Below are positions 8,602 to 17,662 of a stretch of 64,000 nt of DNA, one piece after another (position 1 is the stretch's first letter; each line of letters opens with the position of its first letter). Source of the stretch: Clostridiales bacterium (lineage in GTDB: Bacteria; Bacillota; Clostridia; Christensenellales; Aristaeellaceae); the NCBI GenBank assembly GCA_012523405.1, contig JAAYIN010000064.1:1-64000 (forward strand), written 5' to 3'. A model generated the notes under the pieces. It made no database searches, was not told the DNA's origin, and worked only from the letters and a program-made list of their open reading frames with translations. Position numbers and translations under genes: made by a program.

Positions 8602-9636
8602 TCACCAGATCTTTACAACGCTCACGTCCTTGAAGTAATGCGTAACAATTTCCTCAGCAGTTTTTCCTTCCTCTGCCATACCGTATGCGCCCCACTGGCT
8701 CATACCGACGCCATGACCATAGCCTTTGCCTTCCATCACTACCTTGCCGTTTTCCATGCGAAGACTGGTTAGAAGTGTGCTGCGCATCTTCATGCTGCCC
8801 AGTGCCATACGGAGCTCCGCGGCATTGATTTCTTTGCCGCCTACGCCAATAGTGACAGCGCGTCCGCTTTCACCGCGCTGCTCAATGGTCAGCTGTGTTC
8901 CGCTGGTAACGCTTACCTCTGCCCCCTGCTTCTTGCATGCAGCAGCAAACTCGTTCACGCTAAAGCTCGCTTCCCATGCATGCGCCGCCAAAAGCGTTTT
9001 GGCATCCTTTTCGTTGCTTACCGTTTCAGGTTCGCCGCTGTCAACCGCTTGCGTATAGGCAGGCTCGTCCTTATTCCAGTTAAGCCCTGCCTTGGCAAGC
9101 TCCGTCATGCCGCCGCTATGCGCATGAAACCACGCATAGGGCAAATCGCCGCCTGCGGTGATAACAAGGCCGCGCGTATCATTCACCGCCTGCTTAATGC
9201 GGTCGTTGATTGCACTTGCATCATATGCCTGAGCTTCCTTAATATCAGTGGAGATATCCGCGCCTTCATACTGGCTTGTTTTTTCCTCTATGAACTTAAG
9301 CACAAAGGTACGCGCAAGGATTGCCTGCGCCTTGAGCGCTTCCAGCGGCCAATCATTCTTCATTTCGCCCGCAAGCACACCCTGTACATACGTTTCGATG
9401 TCAACATCCTCGACCTTTTTATCATCCACTACATAGACCGAAAGCTTTGGAACACCGCCGCTTGCCATCTCAAGCTTGTCCTTGGGCCAGTTCACATCCT
9501 CCGCATTCATCGGCACAGCAGTCGGTTTAACCTCAGGTCTGTTTGTTGGCGCAGGCGCACCTTCCGCAACCGTAGCACAGCTCTGCATCAATATCATCGC
9601 TGCCAGTAAAATTCCACACACTCGTAATTTCTTCAT
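8602..9636 (-). CDS. spoIID: SpoIID/LytB domain protein
   Basis: Exported SpoIID-family protein of 344 residues. SpoIID is a lytic transglycosylase that trims denuded glycan during engulfment, and other members modify spore or cell wall. A signal sequence covers residues 1-19 and ends in MQSC, which could be a weak lipobox at Cys20. The catalytic-Glu block GVLAGEMKNDWPLEALKAQA and the C-terminal GYGHGVGMSQWGAYGMA motif are both present. It is not in the usual spoIID neighbourhood, so it could be a SpoIID-like paralogue. Its ribosome site lies inside a hairpin (see 9638-9678). Confidence 0.82.
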   Translation of the reverse strand: MKKLRVCGILLAAMILMQSCATVAEGAPAPTNRPEVKPTAVPMNAEDVNWPKDKLEMASGGVPKLSVYVVDDKKVEDVDIETYVQGVLAGEMKNDWPLEALKAQAILARTFVLKFIEEKTSQYEGADISTDIKEAQAYDASAINDRIKQAVNDTRGLVITAGGDLPYAWFHAHSGGMTELAKAGLNWNKDEPAYTQAVDSGEPETVSNEKDAKTLLAAHAWEASFSVNEFAAACKKQGAEVSVTSGTQLTIEQRGESGRAVTIGVGGKEINAAELRMALGSMKMRSTLLTSLRMENGKVVMEGKGYGHGVGMSQWGAYGMAEEGKTAEEIVTHYFKDVSVVKIW

Positions 9637-9637
9637 G

Positions 9638-9678
9638 AAAAAACCTCCTTGGGACTATTCTGCCCGAAAGGAGGTTTT
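9638..9678 (-). terminator. hairpin and T-run overlapping the spoIID-like ribosome site
   Basis: Perfect 11-bp inverted repeat, plus strand AAAACCTCCTT (9640-9650) and AAGGAGGTTTT (9668-9678), with GGG/CCC pairing inside the 17-nt loop. Read on the minus strand the 3' arm is AAGGAGG followed by TTTTTT and then the ATG of the next gene. The structure can act as a terminator for the gene at 9721-10305, and in any read-through RNA it would bury the Shine-Dalgarno sequence. Confidence 0.7.
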
Positions 9679-9720
9679 ATGTCGCTTGAAAATTGCGGTA
9701 GTTTTAAACGGTTATGCCGC

Positions 9721-10305
9721 TTATGACTTTGCATAGAGTTTCATTTCCATTCCGCTATCCTGCACCAGCACATCGCTTGGCATCTTCAGTATACGAATGG
9801 ATACATATAAATCGCCTGCCGCACCCGAAAGATTAAGGATCTGGATCAAATAGACAATCCAAAACCAATCGCGCGGCACAAGAACGCACAATGCACCTAG
9901 CACAACGCCCCAAAACAAGAGAGGCACAAGCGCAACGATCAAATAAGGAGTTTTGGCAAAATAAGCTGTACTGCCTGCGAAGGCATTGCCATTGCGTATG
10001 CTAAAACCAAATGTAGGCTTTACATGGGATAACTGCCACATCACAATGCCATGCACTGCTTCGTGTCCGATGATATACAGTATCGCGCCAATGGAAACCG
10101 TTAGGGTTTTTATGGCCAAAAGCATTAGATTATCCACATTAAATGTCTGCGTAAAGGGTGGTGCAAGCAAAATACCAAGCACAGTCGGCACCAATCCCAG
10201 CACCAAATGAATGAGCCTCACAATGCGTTGCTCAGCTTTGTTCAGGTCAATCTGTCCATGAAAGGCATAGCCCTCCGGCAAAGATTTTACTGTTCTCAAA
10301 CTCAT
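9721..10305 (-). CDS. DUF3267-type zincin-like membrane protein
   Basis: Membrane protein of 194 residues with four or five predicted helices (about 30-50, 60-80, 125-150, 155-175) and the zinc-protease-like motif HEAVH in GHEAVHGIVMW, followed by FGFSIRNGNAF. This fits the DUF3267 family of putative integral-membrane metallopeptidases; no substrate is known. GAGG lies about 14 nt before the ATG. It is followed by the hairpin that overlaps the next gene's ribosome site. Confidence 0.7.
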   Translation of the reverse strand: MSLRTVKSLPEGYAFHGQIDLNKAEQRIVRLIHLVLGLVPTVLGILLAPPFTQTFNVDNLMLLAIKTLTVSIGAILYIIGHEAVHGIVMWQLSHVKPTFGFSIRNGNAFAGSTAYFAKTPYLIVALVPLLFWGVVLGALCVLVPRDWFWIVYLIQILNLSGAAGDLYVSIRILKMPSDVLVQDSGMEMKLYAKS

Positions 10306-10332
10306 TGGTAGCTAATCCTCTTTTCAAAGGTT

Positions 10333-10707
10333 TTACGCTTGTATGCCGGTTTCATAGCCATGCTTTTGACTCATGCCGTCTTGACGCATGTGGTTTTCCT
10401 TATTCTTGCCCACATAGACGTTGTACAGGTCATCCGCACTCATGCCCGATTCGATGCACATGCTGATGAAGAAATGGAGAATATCGCTGAGCTCTTCGTG
10501 GATGTTCTGCGAATTTAGCTCATGGGGATTCTTCCACCATTTGAAGTTCACTTCTTCCAAAAGCTCCGCAAGCTCTGAAATCATTGCAAGCGTCTGCTTT
10601 TGAATCCATTCGTGCATGGGGATATCGTGAAGATCGCGCTCATCCTTGAGTTTATCTTGAAATCCTTTTTGAAGTTCAAAGATTCTTTCAAGCTTATCCA
10701 AGAGCAA
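10333..10707 (-). CDS. dimeric dUTPase-type nucleotide pyrophosphatase
   Basis: All-alpha NTP pyrophosphatase, most like dimeric dUTPases, which hydrolyse dUTP to dUMP and keep uracil out of DNA. The 124-residue protein shows the acidic metal-binding helices ELAELLEEVNFKWWK and EELSDILHF and the C-terminal GKNKENHMRQDG signature. The start overlaps the M16 peptidase gene by 14 nt. A MazG-like role on another nucleotide is possible. Confidence 0.8.
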   Translation of the reverse strand: MLLDKLERIFELQKGFQDKLKDERDLHDIPMHEWIQKQTLAMISELAELLEEVNFKWWKNPHELNSQNIHEELSDILHFFISMCIESGMSADDLYNVYVGKNKENHMRQDGMSQKHGYETGIQA

Positions 10708-11953
10708 CGCCCCCGATCATTTCCAGATAGCGAGGTGCATCCTTGCCAACGATAGCAGCACTGGGCTTGGATGAAAGAATACGAGCTGCAATTGCACTGA
10801 CATCCTCCATCGTAACCGCATCAATCTTCTTGAGGGCTTCTTCTGGGTCTTGTACCTTATCGCGAAGAAGCAATGCGCGGCCGATGCTCTGCATGCGTCC
10901 GCTGGAGCTCTCAAGCGCCAGAACAAAGCCGCTTCGCAGCTGTGCCTTCGCACTGATGAATTCCTTCTCTGTCATGCCCTCATCAAGCAAAATCTTCATC
11001 TGCTCCTGGATCTCGCGAATCACAACTTCACCATTTTCAGGGGTTGTGCCCGCATAGATGTTGAACACCCCAAGACCTGTGTAGGAGCTAGAGTAGCTAT
11101 ATACGCTATATGCCATACCAAGTTCCTCGCGGATACGCTGGAACAGCCTGCTGCTCATGCCGCCGCCAAGAATGTTGTTAAACACGGACAGCGCATAGAT
11201 TTCATCATCACCTGCCGGTACGCCCGGGAAGCCCATGCAGATATGGAGCTGCTCGGTGTCCTTCTCGCGAGCCTTTCGGCCAGGGAGGAAGACTTGCGGC
11301 TCGGAGGCTTTTTCCTCGCCTTTTTGATTGGGAAATTCATCAAAATACTCATTGACCATCTGAATGAATTCATCCCAGTCATAGTTACCCGAAATGGCGA
11401 GCACCATGTTTTGCGGGACATAGTGGCGTTTCCAATAGGTCACCATATCATCACGGCTATAGCCGCGAATCAAATCGTTTGTGCCCAAAATCGGCTCTTT
11501 AAGCGAACCCGAATATTGAACATCGGCCAGCAGTTCATGAACGAGATCTTCGGGGGTATCCTCCACCATCGCGATCTCTTCCATTACTACGCCGCGTTCC
11601 TTGTTGAGTTCACCTTCGTCAAAGACAGGACGCAAGGACAGATCGGCTAAGATATCCACCGCAAGGCGCAAATCCTCGTCGATGACCTTTGCGTAAAAGC
11701 AGGTGCATTCCTTGCTTGTAAAAGCATTGAGCTGACCGCCTACCATGTCCATTTCCTCAGCAATATCCCTTGCTGAGCGGTTCTTTGTGCCTTTAAAAAC
11801 CATGTGCTCAATGAAGTGGGATAGGCCGTTTTCGCTTGAAAGCTCGTTCATGCTGCCAACCTTCACCCACACACCAACCGTACAGCTGCGCACATGGGTC
11901 AGCTTCTGCCCAATGACGCGAAGCCCGTTCGCTAGCGTTATCTGATCAAACAT
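10694..11953 (-). CDS. M16 family zinc peptidase (YmxG/MlpA-like)
   Basis: Insulinase/mitochondrial-processing-peptidase family protein of 419 residues. It has the inverted zinc motif HxxEH at residues 46-50 (GLSHFIEHMVFKGT), NAFTSKECTCFYAKV, and a second-half non-catalytic M16 domain. In Bacillus the equivalent gene (ymxG/mlpA) also follows pnp. I start at the ATG at 11953, preceded by GAAAGGGA. An upstream extension of 22 residues to 12019 lacks a ribosome site and does not resemble the family. Confidence 0.88.
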   Translation of the reverse strand: MFDQITLANGLRVIGQKLTHVRSCTVGVWVKVGSMNELSSENGLSHFIEHMVFKGTKNRSARDIAEEMDMVGGQLNAFTSKECTCFYAKVIDEDLRLAVDILADLSLRPVFDEGELNKERGVVMEEIAMVEDTPEDLVHELLADVQYSGSLKEPILGTNDLIRGYSRDDMVTYWKRHYVPQNMVLAISGNYDWDEFIQMVNEYFDEFPNQKGEEKASEPQVFLPGRKAREKDTEQLHICMGFPGVPAGDDEIYALSVFNNILGGGMSSRLFQRIREELGMAYSVYSYSSSYTGLGVFNIYAGTTPENGEVVIREIQEQMKILLDEGMTEKEFISAKAQLRSGFVLALESSSGRMQSIGRALLLRDKVQDPEEALKKIDAVTMEDVSAIAARILSSKPSAAIVGKDAPRYLEMIGGVALG

Positions 11954-12023
11954 TTCATACTCCCTTTCTCGATTGCAAAACCATTGAATACTTGAAGATC
12001 GAGGAAATCTAAGGGCCAAAGAG

Positions 12024-12075
12024 CAAAGAGCCGCCTATTGCTTGGCGAATTTGCCTAACAATCAGCGGCTCTTTG
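12024..12075 (-). terminator. probable terminator after pnp
   Basis: Perfect 11-bp repeat CAAAGAGCCGC (12024-12034) / GCGGCTCTTTG (12065-12075), with a smaller GGC/GCC hairpin in the loop. The minus-strand sequence after the stem is only moderately T-rich, so read-through to the M16 gene is likely. Confidence 0.5.
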
Positions 12076-12089
12076 GTTAAGCTCGTCCC

Positions 12090-14273
12090 TTAGTTGCGGT
12101 CATTGCCGCCAGTAGGACGTCCATCCCTACGCGGGGGGCGACGACGGTCTGCACCGGCATTGCCCTTGAAGCCGCCTTCTGGGGAGGAAGCATAGGTGAT
12201 ATCGTTACGGATCAAGTTAACGCGTCCCTGAGAATCAATCTCGTTGACCTTAACCTGAATCTCATCGCCAATGTTCATCACATCTTCGACCTTCTCAACG
12301 CGGTGGTCGGCCATCTTGCTGATGTGCAGCATGCCGTCCTTACCAGGTGTGAGTTCAATGAAGGCACCGAAGTTCATGATGCGCACAACTTTGCCTAAAT
12401 ATACGCCACCGACTTCAACATCTTTTGCAATGCCTTCGATGATGCGCTGTGCCTTGAGGGCCGCTGCTTCATCAGGGGTGGAGATATATACGCGTCCGTC
12501 ATCCTCGATGTCAATCTTGACACCGGTCTCAGCGATGATCTTGTTAATCATCTTTCCTCCTGGTCCAATCACCTCACGGATCTTCTCAGGATTGATCATG
12601 AAACGAATAATCTTAGGCGCGTACTTGCTCATGTGCTCACGAGGCTGCGGCAAGGACTCAAGCATTACCTTGAGGATATGCAGACGACCGGCAAGTGCCT
12701 GGCTGAGTGCTTTTTCAAGAATGGGCTTGTCAATGCCAGCGATTTTAATATCCATCTGGATGGCTGTGATACCCTTCACAGTACCTGCAACCTTGAAGTC
12801 CATGTCGCCAAGGAAGTCTTCAAGACCCTGGATATCGGTCAAAACTGCTACGTTGTCGCTCTGCTGATCCTTGATCAGACCCATTGCAACGCCAGCTACA
12901 GGGCGTACAATCGGGACACCTGCATCCATCATAGCAAGGGTGCTGCCGCAAACAGAAGCCATGGAGCTTGAGCCGTTTGAAGACAGGATTTCGCTGACCA
13001 AACGCAGTACGTAGGGGAAATCCTCTTCGGTAGGCACAACGGGCTCAAGAGCGCGCTCTGCCAATGCACCGTGACCGATTTCGCGGCGGCCGGGTGCTCT
13101 CATGCGTCCTGCTTCGCCTGTTGCATACGGCGGCATGTTGTAGTGGTGGATATAACGCTTGCGATCCTCGCTGCCGATGCCGTCAAGAATCTGCACTTCG
13201 CTCATGCTGCCAAGTGTCAGCACGGTAAGAGCCTGCGTTTCGCCGCGGGTGAAGATTGCGCTGCCGTGTGCACGGGGCAATACGCCCTCTTCGCACCAAA
13301 TGTTACGAACGTCTGTGAGGCCGCGGCCATCAGGACGAACGCCGTCATTCAAAATCTTGCCGCGCATGATCTCTTTGTTCAATGCATAGATTGCATCGCC
13401 GACTTCGCCAAGGCGGCCTTCGAACTGCTCTGCAAAATGCTCTGCACAATCTGCCTTCACTGCGTTCTCGCGAATGCCGCGCTCGTGACGGTCAGGGGTT
13501 TCAAAAACGTATGCGCATTTGTCGTATGCATACTCGCGAACAGCTGCTTTCACATCATCGCCGGTCACAACCAGATTGACTTCGACTTTTTCTTTGCCGA
13601 TTTCCTTGGTGATGCCTTCGATGAAAACAACGATTTCTTTGATTGCTTCATGTGCAAACAGGATAGCGCCGAGCATGAGCTCTTCGCTCACTTCGTCTGC
13701 ACCAGCTTCAACCATCATAACAGCTTCTTTTGTGCCGCTAACAGTTAGATGAAGGCTGCTCTTTGCACGCTGCTCTTCGTTGGGACAAAGGACGTACTCG
13801 CCATCCACATAGCCAACGGTAGCAGTACCAGTAGGACCATTCCACGGAATTTCGCTCACGCAAAGTGCTGCGGAAGAACCGATCATCGCCAATAGTTCTG
13901 GCTGAATATCCTTATCCACTGACAGGCAGGTTGCAACAACCTGCACGTCGTTGCGCATTCCCTTGGGGAACAAGGGGCGCAGTGGGCGGTCAATCAGGCG
14001 GCAGGTGAGGGTTGCCTTTTCAGACAGACGTCCTTCACGCTTGATAAAGCCACCGGGGATCTTGCCCACGGAGTATTGCTTTTCTTCAAAATCTACGCTC
14101 AGGGGGAAGAAATCCACGCCATCGCGAGCTTTTTCGCTCATGGTTACATTGACCATGATTGCTGATTCGCCGTAGCGAACGAATGCAGACCCAGCTGCCT
14201 GCTGTGCATACTTACCGAATTCGATTGTTAGCGGACGACCCGCTAGTTCCATTGTAAATGCCTTGTAATCCAT
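12090..14273 (-). CDS. pnp: polyribonucleotide nucleotidyltransferase (PNPase)
   Basis: 3'-5' phosphorolytic exoribonuclease and RNA-tailing enzyme. The 727-residue protein has two RNase PH-like domains (about 10-230 and 310-530) separated by the helical linker, with the active-site RREIGHGALAERAL stretch, a KH domain (about 550-615, REVIGPGGKMINKI) and an S1 domain (about 620-690, VGGVYLGKVVRIMNFGAFIEL). A short basic, Gly/Arg-rich tail ends the protein. It follows rpsO, the standard order. Confidence 0.97.
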   Translation of the reverse strand: MDYKAFTMELAGRPLTIEFGKYAQQAAGSAFVRYGESAIMVNVTMSEKARDGVDFFPLSVDFEEKQYSVGKIPGGFIKREGRLSEKATLTCRLIDRPLRPLFPKGMRNDVQVVATCLSVDKDIQPELLAMIGSSAALCVSEIPWNGPTGTATVGYVDGEYVLCPNEEQRAKSSLHLTVSGTKEAVMMVEAGADEVSEELMLGAILFAHEAIKEIVVFIEGITKEIGKEKVEVNLVVTGDDVKAAVREYAYDKCAYVFETPDRHERGIRENAVKADCAEHFAEQFEGRLGEVGDAIYALNKEIMRGKILNDGVRPDGRGLTDVRNIWCEEGVLPRAHGSAIFTRGETQALTVLTLGSMSEVQILDGIGSEDRKRYIHHYNMPPYATGEAGRMRAPGRREIGHGALAERALEPVVPTEEDFPYVLRLVSEILSSNGSSSMASVCGSTLAMMDAGVPIVRPVAGVAMGLIKDQQSDNVAVLTDIQGLEDFLGDMDFKVAGTVKGITAIQMDIKIAGIDKPILEKALSQALAGRLHILKVMLESLPQPREHMSKYAPKIIRFMINPEKIREVIGPGGKMINKIIAETGVKIDIEDDGRVYISTPDEAAALKAQRIIEGIAKDVEVGGVYLGKVVRIMNFGAFIELTPGKDGMLHISKMADHRVEKVEDVMNIGDEIQVKVNEIDSQGRVNLIRNDITYASSPEGGFKGNAGADRRRPPRRDGRPTGGNDRN

Positions 14274-14372
14274 CTACTTCTCCTCTTTCTGCGTTCAGAC
14301 CCTTGCCTGCCGCACTCCACTGTCTTGCATAAGAACCGACCAAATGTGGTTCTCATCAATTTCACTTCTCGT

Positions 14373-14413
14373 AAAAACAGCCGTGCTTGGCGGGTTGCCC
14401 CGCCAAGGCACGG
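14373..14413 (-). terminator. terminator or attenuator after rpsO
   Basis: Strong stem: CCGTGCTTGGCGGG (14381-14394) pairs with CCCGCCAAGGCACGG (14399-14413) with one bulge. Read on the minus strand it is followed by GCTGTTTTTAC. It sits in the rpsO-pnp gap, where it would reduce read-through from rpsO into pnp. Confidence 0.75.
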
Positions 14414-14429
14414 TTGCCTGCCTTGTATA

Positions 14430-14702
14430 TTACTTTCTGAGTGAAAGTGCTACTAGCAATTCACGATAGCTCTCGATGTCAGTCTTCTTGAGATAATCCA
14501 AAAGACCACGACGCTTACCAACCATCAGTAGTAGACCGCGACGGCTGTGGTGATCCTTCTTGTTGATCTTAAGATGCTCATTAAGGTGGTTGATGCGCTG
14601 GGTTAGCAGTGCGATCTGAACCTCAGGTGAACCGGTGTCACCCTCGTGACGAGCGAACTTCTCAATGATCTCGGATTTTTGCATAAGAACTGTTTGTGCC
14701 AT
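14430..14702 (-). CDS. rpsO: 30S ribosomal protein S15
   Basis: Primary 16S-binding ribosomal protein of 90 residues, the normal length. The signatures [32 protein letters not shown] and LLDYLKKTD are all present. A good TAGGAGGC ribosome site precedes the ATG. It has its own promoter and a leader of about 115 nt, long enough for S15 autoregulation, although I could not confirm a known leader fold. Confidence 0.98.
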   Translation of the reverse strand: MAQTVLMQKSEIIEKFARHEGDTGSPEVQIALLTQRINHLNEHLKINKKDHHSRRGLLLMVGKRRGLLDYLKKTDIESYRELLVALSLRK

Positions 14703-14824
14703 AATTGTTGCCTCCTAATTCATGTACGGCTAAGCCGTCATTAGTAATCGCCGTATCCATAGCATTGCGTTGGCTTTCACAAAGCTGCGAACACGGTTCA
14801 TTCATGTGCTCAACGCACTTTTTT

Positions 14825-14853
14825 ATTGTATCATGCAAGGCATGGTTTGTAAA
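14825..14853 (-). promoter_or_regulatory. sigma-A promoter of rpsO
   Basis: Minus strand TTTACA (14848-14853), 17-nt spacer, TACAAT (14825-14830). Transcription would start near 14818, giving a leader of about 115 nt. Within it the palindrome ACGGCTAAGCCGT could fold next to the ribosome site. Confidence 0.75.
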
Positions 14854-14905
14854 TGTTTTTTTGTAAAGAAATCCAGCAATTTAATGGTTTTCAACAAAAA
14901 ATCCT

Positions 14906-15721
14906 TTACATCTGCTCTTTTGTGCATGCATGACCATCTGCTCTTGAAACAAACTGTACGATTCCTTCGCCGCTTATCTCAAGGTCACTTGGAAGTCGCA
15001 TGATGCCGTGCTTTTCATCCTGCAAGAGTTCAAGCACAGCAGGATAAGTATGTCCTTTTTGCTTCCAAAGCATACGATACAAACCAAAAGCAATGTCCTG
15101 CTTTCCGTTTTCCAAAAGCGCAATGCTAATGCCGTTTTCATCGCGGCTTTCCATCTTTGCGCCTCTTGCATACGGCCGTGCAAGCAAAGCCCGCGCATGG
15201 GTTACATCTCCGCGCCGAAGAGCGCCGCGAACCACGGTGGAACTGACATCATGTCCGTCCAGCATGATTTTGGGCACGATTTCGGTAGAATACCCGAGTG
15301 CATCGCCAATAGCAGCCAGCAGCGCAGGTGATCCCCCGCCTTTTTTGCCAAAGCTGTGATTGTACCCGCAAACCACCGCCATTGGATGAAAACGCCTGAT
15401 CAATTCGCCAATATACTCTTCAGGGAGCATGTCCATTGTTTCACTGTCAAAAGGCATGGCATAAAGCACATCAACCCCTTGCTCCCTCAAAAGCTCCGCC
15501 CGTTCATCAAATGTGCTGAGCATCGGCGGACATTTCTCCGGCGCAATCGTCATCATGGGGTGGCTTGCAAAGGTGCATACCACCATGGGTACGTTTTGCT
15601 GCAAAGCAAGCGCTTTGGCGCGCTTGAGCAACACGCGATGCCCAATATGAACCCCATCAAACATCCCCAGCGCAAGCACTGAGCCTTCCAGTTTGATGCG
15701 TCCATTAAGTACAATCTGCAT
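14906..15721 (-). CDS. ribF: RibF-like FMN adenylyltransferase with degenerate flavokinase half
   Basis: Bifunctional riboflavin kinase/FAD synthetase family by its N-terminal half: GMFDGVHIGH at residues 19-28 and the VVRGALRRGDVTHARALLARPY block before the kinase domain. The rest is only about 75-80 residues, shorter than a normal flavokinase domain, and the GFPTAN-type motif is missing. It may only make FAD from FMN or be regulatory. The ATG at 15721 is preceded by GAGGAGA; the 20 codons upstream, inside truB, are unlikely to be used. Flanked by truB and rpsO as usual. Confidence 0.82.
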   Translation of the reverse strand: MQIVLNGRIKLEGSVLALGMFDGVHIGHRVLLKRAKALALQQNVPMVVCTFASHPMMTIAPEKCPPMLSTFDERAELLREQGVDVLYAMPFDSETMDMLPEEYIGELIRRFHPMAVVCGYNHSFGKKGGGSPALLAAIGDALGYSTEIVPKIMLDGHDVSSTVVRGALRRGDVTHARALLARPYARGAKMESRDENGISIALLENGKQDIAFGLYRMLWKQKGHTYPAVLELLQDEKHGIMRLPSDLEISGEGIVQFVSRADGHACTKEQM

Positions 15722-15743
15722 TCGTGAATCTCTCCTCATTCTC

Positions 15744-16667
15744 TCACTGACCAAGCCAGCTTCTGACCTTGATGACATCACCTACGCGCTCTCCAATCGC
15801 ACTGAGCTTGCCATCCATCCAAAGACAGAATGGTGCGCCGTCATCGGCCTTCGTACCATGCAAAGCAGGGAAACGCTCCCATGGCAGCTTGCCGCCATTT
15901 CGCAGGGGCTTATATAGCGCTTTGGGAACATCGCAGCTCGGCAAATGAGGAAGCGCAATACTTGGCTCCAAGATCACATCTTCCAGCCGTCCTGCATCCG
16001 CCGCTTCCTTGAGCTGCTCAAGCGTATAAGCTGTATCCAGCGTAAACACACCGCTTTGAATGCGAAGCAAGAATCGCATATGCGCAGGGCACCCAAGCGT
16101 TTCGCCCAGATCGTGGCAAAGGGTTCTCACGTAAAAGCCTTTGGAGCAGCGAACATGTAAAAGCGCACCGCGCTTGTGCGTCATCCCATGATAATCCAGC
16201 CGATTCACCGTTACTTCACGAGTCGGGATATCCGCTTCAATCCCCTTTCGTGCCAGATCATAAAGACGTTGACCGTCCTTTTTGATCGCACTGAACATCG
16301 GCGGTCTTTGCTGAATCGTTCCTGTGAAGCTTGGGATCACGCCCTGAATTTGCTGCTCAGTTGGGTACGCATCCCCTACCCGAATAGCCGTTCCCTGCGC
16401 GTCCTGCGTATCGGTCGCGCTGCCAAAGGCAATCTCCGCAACATACGCTTTTTCTTTGTCCTGCATATAGTCAAATAGCCTTGCAGCTTTTCCAACCATC
16501 AGCGGCAATACGCCCGATGCCTCGGGGTCCAGTGTTCCCGCATGACCAATCTTCTCCCCGCCAAGCAGCCTGCGAACAAAACCGACCACCTGCGCAGAAG
16601 TCATGCCCGGAGGTTTGAGTACATTGATAAATCCGCACAGCGGCTCCTTTGGTTCTTCCATCGTCAT
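15744..16667 (-). CDS. truB: tRNA pseudouridine-55 synthase TruB
   Basis: Makes pseudouridine at U55 in the T-loop of tRNAs. The 307-residue protein has the catalytic motif GHAGTLDPEASGVLPL with the nucleophile Asp, the KAYVAEIAFGSATDTQD block, RPPMFSAIKKDGQRLY, and a short PUA-like C-terminus. The start overlaps the end of nrnA by 4 nt, and ribF follows 22 nt downstream. Confidence 0.96.
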   Translation of the reverse strand: MTMEEPKEPLCGFINVLKPPGMTSAQVVGFVRRLLGGEKIGHAGTLDPEASGVLPLMVGKAARLFDYMQDKEKAYVAEIAFGSATDTQDAQGTAIRVGDAYPTEQQIQGVIPSFTGTIQQRPPMFSAIKKDGQRLYDLARKGIEADIPTREVTVNRLDYHGMTHKRGALLHVRCSKGFYVRTLCHDLGETLGCPAHMRFLLRIQSGVFTLDTAYTLEQLKEAADAGRLEDVILEPSIALPHLPSCDVPKALYKPLRNGGKLPWERFPALHGTKADDGAPFCLWMDGKLSAIGERVGDVIKVRSWLGQ

Positions 16668-17662
16668 ACCTCAGTACTCCTATAAGCCTCTATGAGTGCT
16701 TTTTCGATTGCTGTCTGCGCTTCATCAAGCGTCATATCCAGACCACAGCCCGCCGCAAGCCGATGTCCCCCGCCGCCAAATTGCATCGCTGCTTCATCAA
16801 CGCGGTAGGGAGCAATCGCGCGAAGGCTCGCCTTAACCCTGCCCTCAGGTGTTTCCCTCACAAAGTACGCAACCTTAACGCCCGTCACATCTATGGCATA
16901 ATCAATCAATCCGTCTGTATGTCCTGCCTTTGCATCGACCTGCTCCATATCGCTTTGCGAGAGCCGCAAGCCTGCGCCTACGCCATCTGCAAACATATGC
17001 AGTGAGGGCAGCGCCTTGCCAAGCAATCTCACAAAGGCATGTTCTTTTTGTCTGAAAAGAATTCGACTATACTTAGCAAGCGGTAACCCAGAACACATCA
17101 GCATCGCCATCATCTCAAAGCATTCTGCATTTGTAGACTCGTAAATGAAGTTGCCCGTATCCGTTGACAGCGCTGTGTACAGGCAAATGCTCTCCTGCAA
17201 GGTTGGCCGCTGATCTTGATCCATGAACATTCGGTAAATCAGCACCGCAGTAGCAGGTGCTTGTCCATCAATGAAGTTAATCTGCGCATAGCCATCATTG
17301 GTTTGATGATGATCGATTTGTGCTGTCATCTTCGTGCGCTTGAATATTGCCTCGCCGCCGCCCATGCGATCAGAGCAGCTCACATCCACTGCAATGGCTA
17401 GGTCAAACAAACTCGGATCAGGTGCGTTTTCCGGCTTTACAATCCCGTCACTTGGCAGAAAATCCAAATAGGTTGGAATATCACCGTCAAGAATCAGCAC
17501 CACCTGCTTATTTATGCTCTCAAGCCGAAGCTTAAGCGCAATCGCACTGCCTAGCGTATCGCCGTCAGGCGATATATGCGCGAACAGCAAGATGCTGTCC
17601 GATGCAAAAATAGCGGACAGCAATTGATTCATTTGATTTTGATTATTCATCGTCTTGCTCAT
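16664..17662 (-). CDS. nrnA: DHH-family oligoribonuclease NrnA
   Basis: DHH/DHHA1 phosphoesterase that degrades short RNA oligomers and, in the family, converts pAp to AMP. Motifs in order: SPDGDTLGSAIALK, the Asp in AVDVSCSDRMGG, the DHH signature in IDHHQTNDGYAQ, and the C-terminal GGGGHRLAAGCG of DHHA1. The ATG at 17662 has AGGAGA at a good distance and overlaps rbfA by 20 nt. A longer reading to 17758 runs entirely through rbfA and is rejected. 332 residues, normal length. Confidence 0.93.
   Translation of the reverse strand: MSKTMNNQNQMNQLLSAIFASDSILLFAHISPDGDTLGSAIALKLRLESINKQVVLILDGDIPTYLDFLPSDGIVKPENAPDPSLFDLAIAVDVSCSDRMGGGEAIFKRTKMTAQIDHHQTNDGYAQINFIDGQAPATAVLIYRMFMDQDQRPTLQESICLYTALSTDTGNFIYESTNAECFEMMAMLMCSGLPLAKYSRILFRQKEHAFVRLLGKALPSLHMFADGVGAGLRLSQSDMEQVDAKAGHTDGLIDYAIDVTGVKVAYFVRETPEGRVKASLRAIAPYRVDEAAMQFGGGGHRLAAGCGLDMTLDEAQTAIEKALIEAYRSTEV

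Noticed and set aside
10850-11650. Plus-strand ORF of 266 codons
   Set aside because: Antisense shadow of the M16 peptidase gene with no recognisable protein features.
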